Made by a program: the position numbers and the translations under genes. A DNA stretch of 23,929 nt from NCBI GenBank assembly GCA_905216045.1, contig CAJMSL010000017.1, positions 1 through 23,929 of the forward strand, written 5' to 3'. Below are positions 22,292 to 23,929 of this stretch, one piece after another. How positions within the stretch are numbered: position 1 is the stretch's first letter; every line of letters starts with the position of its first letter. The notes under the pieces were generated by a model. It was not told the DNA's origin. It did no database searches and saw nothing but the letters and a program-made list of their open reading frames with translations. This stretch comes from an uncultured bacterium. Its GTDB lineage: Bacteria > Actinomycetota > Coriobacteriia > Coriobacteriales > Coriobacteriaceae.

Positions 22292-22693
22292 TGGGAATAA
22301 CAGCCCTCGAACCCTCTGGTTCGAGGGCTTTCTTTTTGTATCTCTACCTGGGAAAACGACCCAATTATTCCCGTCTATCCCTACTGGGCGGTACAGCGGA
22401 GTACTCGGCGGTACGGGAATAATTAGGCCCTGCGGGAATAATTCACAATTCGGGTCCCCCGAAGGCCGGTTTCGAACGGTCGAAACTGAGTTGAAACTGC
22501 GAGGCGGATTCAAACCCTTTTCAATTGTATTTGCCCAGGTCAACAAACGGGAATAAAGAAACGCGGAAATCGGTTTCCGCAGTTTCGACAACCCCGAATG
22601 CCGCCGAATAACGCCGTGTATCTTGCTGTATTTTAGCGCGCAATTATTCCTCGAACGGGGCTTCAGGGGTGCCGATTTCATACGGGAATAATG
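22190..22693. repeat. Gene-free region with eight GGGAATAA-type motifs
   Basis: The octamer GGGAATAA or its complement occurs at 22190, 22293, 22365 (reverse), 22415, 22434, 22549 and 22684. A near match, AATTATTCC (reverse), lies at 22642. Several are extended to CGGGAATAATT. Open frames across the region are arginine/proline-rich and resemble no family, so I see no gene apart from the small frame noted above. The region ends at the left end of the ISL3-type element. Confidence 0.65.
22302..22335 (+). terminator. Strong rho-independent terminator without a clear gene
   Basis: AGCCCTCGAACC and GGTTCGAGGGCT form a perfect 12-bp stem with a 4-nt loop, followed by TTCTTTTT. It is one of the best terminators in the window, yet the only thing upstream on the plus strand is the small frame/structured stretch at 22184-22291. 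Confidence 0.88.
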
Positions 22694-23823
22694 GGCTCTT
22701 CGGTGGTTTCTGTGGGAGAGATTCCGGCATAGGCCCAGCTCAGCGGGCGAAAACAACGATCTGGAACTGAAACGGCCCCGGGAGGGGCCGTTTCCGCGTC
22801 ATCCGCCTATGATTGCTAAGCCAAATTCAGACAACCGAAGAGGTGTGACGCATGAAGAGTCTACTACTTCTCGCCCTCGGTCTGGCCCGCACGGTCGTCC
22901 TGGGCGCGCGCATCGAGGCCGAGCGCATCGTCGTGAGCGTCCGGCCCTACAAGCGCGAGCAGCGCCGCTGCCCCGTATGCGGCAGGGCCTGCGGCTTCTA
23001 CGACATGGCGAGCCGCGGGGCCCCCAGGCTGTGGAGGGCGATGGACCTGGCGCGCTCGGCCTGCTACCTGGAGTACGCGCCCTGCAGGGTGCGCTGCCCG
23101 GAGCACGGCGTGCGCACCGAGGCCGTCCCCTGGGCGCGGCACGGGGCGCGCTTCACGCGCGACTTCGAGGACTGGGTGGCGTGGCTGGCGGTCCGCTGCA
23201 CCGCCTCGGCGGTCTCCGAGCTCGCCCGCGTCGAGTGGCACGGCGTGGGCGGCGTGTGCAGGCGCGTCTACGCCGAGCTGGAGGCCGCGCGCGGCGCCTC
23301 GAGGTTCGACGGCGTGCGCCGCATCGGCATCGACGAGACGTCGTACAAGAGGGGCCACGGGTACGTCACGGTGGTCGTCGGCCACGACCGCGGCTGCCTC
23401 GTCTGGGCGCACGAGGGCACCGGCAAGGACGTGCTCAACCTGTTCCTCGACGGGCTCGCGCGCGAGCAGAGGCGCGCCATGGAGGTGGTGGCCGCCGACG
23501 GCGTGAGGCGGATAGGGCAGCTGGTCAAGCGCCGCTGCCCCAACGCGAGGTGGGTCATGGACCCCTTCCGCGTGGTCCAGTGGATGAACGGCGCGCTCGA
23601 CGCCGTGCGCTGCGGGGAGTGGAACGCCGCCAGGGCCGCCGCCAGGGCCGCCAGGCCCAGGCCCGAGGGCAAGCGCGGCAGGCCTGCCAAAGGCGAGCTG
23701 CCGCCCGAGGAGGTCAGGGCGCTCGAGGAGGAGGCGGCCTCCATCAAGGGCAGCCGCTACGCGCTCGTGAAGAACCCCGAGGACCTCACCGACGGCCAGA
23801 GGGCGAGGCTGGATTGGCTACAC
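22694..23823 (+). mobile_element. ISL3-family insertion sequence, right end missing
   Basis: The element appears to begin at 22694 with GGCTCTTCGGTGG, matching the GGCTCTT-type ends common in the ISL3 family. A hairpin (22770-22793) and the transposase gene (22852) follow. The right end is absent because another IS starts at about 23824. Base composition rises sharply inside the transposase gene compared with the A+T-richer flank. Confidence 0.65.
22770..22793. other. Hairpin upstream of the ISL3 transposase
   Basis: AAACGGCCCC / GGGGCCGTTT is a perfect 10-bp stem with loop GGGA, ending in TTT on both strands. Placed between the IS end and its transposase gene, it could block transcription entering from outside, as is known for several insertion sequences. 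Confidence 0.55.
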
Positions 23824-23826
23824 TGA
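22852..23826 (+). pseudogene. ISL3-family transposase, 3'-truncated
   Basis: The first 324 residues of an ISL3 transposase. The N-terminal zinc-binding part has CPVCGRAC (C40, C43, C47) and CRVRCPEHG (C78, C82, H85). A helix-turn-helix region follows, then the DDE domain with RIGIDETSYKRGHGYVTVVV (D161), VVAADG (D216) and VMDPFRVVQWMN. The frame stops right after GQRARLDWLH. Full members have about 400-440 residues, and the final catalytic Glu region is absent, so the enzyme should be inactive. The stop codon TGA is supplied by the IS3-type element that begins there. ATG start with GAGGTG upstream. Confidence 0.8.
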
Positions 23827-23929
23827 TGTGGACAGTTCCGGGAGGGGCGCAGGAGACGGGAGGGCCGTATATGAGGGACCCCAGGCACCCGAGGCATTTC
23901 ACCGACGAGTTCAAGAGGCAGATAGTCGA
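23824..23929 (+). mobile_element. IS3-family element, left end (runs off window)
   Basis: The sequence changes abruptly at about 23824 to TGATGTGGACAGTTCC, a plausible IS3-type left terminal repeat (starting TG), followed 47 nt later by an OrfA start. It interrupts the ISL3 transposase gene. The right end and target duplication are outside the window. Confidence 0.65.
23871..23929 (+). CDS. IS3-family transposase OrfA, N-terminus (partial)
   Basis: Only the first 19 codons are present: MRDPRHPRHFTDEFKRQIV. The 'FTDEFKRQIV' segment is the typical start of the helix-turn-helix in IS3/IS911-type OrfA proteins. ATG at 23871 with GGGAGGG 6 nt upstream. The rest lies beyond the window. Confidence 0.75.
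   Translation, partial: MRDPRHPRHFTDEFKRQIV

Noticed and set aside
22169..22756. Minus-strand frame of 195 codons
   Set aside because: Arg/Pro/Ser-rich with no recognisable domain; it crosses the GGGAATAA motifs, a strong terminator and the IS end, so it is very unlikely to be a gene.

Overview
The window looks like a chromosomal stretch of a G+C-rich anaerobic gut actinobacterium of the class Coriobacteriia, most probably Collinsella. That placement rests on overall protein flavour, GC content, the selenium-type purine hydroxylase cluster and the mobile elements. It is an inference, not a database match.

Layout. (1) 1-3340 is an accessory patch on the minus strand. It holds a SIMPL-domain protein, a decayed DUF4143 ATPase remnant and a complete DUF234-type ATPase with a 56-bp near-perfect palindrome at its promoter. 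Around them lie a diverged 110-bp direct repeat, a 23-bp tandem repeat and a possible membrane micro-ORF. (2) 3340-5440 contains a plus-strand gene for a protein with an AbiEi-like N-terminus and a PD-(D/E)XK-like C-terminus. It is flanked on both sides by a regular array of 48-bp inverted-repeat units spaced every 61-62 bp (2 units upstream; 9 plus one broken unit downstream). I consider this the most unusual structure in the window. (3) 5440-14882 is a five-gene minus-strand operon: NCS2 purine permease, SsnA aminohydrolase, YgfK-like FAD/Fe-S oxidoreductase, four-cluster polyferredoxin, and a fused [2Fe-2S]/molybdenum hydroxylase of the selenium-dependent xanthine dehydrogenase type. A divergent YheO-like regulator follows at 15235-15891. 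Together these would import a purine, hydroxylate and deaminate it, and pass electrons through Fe-S/FAD carriers. (4) 15939-19950 holds ridA (minus), then a U32-family protein and an RluA-type pseudouridine synthase (plus), both probably acting on RNA. (5) 19968-21980 holds a DeoR-family regulator translationally coupled to a Gfo/Idh/MocA oxidoreductase, with a 10-bp phased repeat upstream that could be its operator. (6) 21980-23929 is a repeat-rich, nearly gene-free zone. It carries REP-like palindromes, a strong orphan terminator and eight copies of a GGGAATAA-type motif, then an ISL3-family element whose transposase is cut off by an IS3-family element running off the window.

No rRNA, tRNA or CRISPR-cas was recognised. 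Functions are assigned from motifs visible in the translations. No searches were run.
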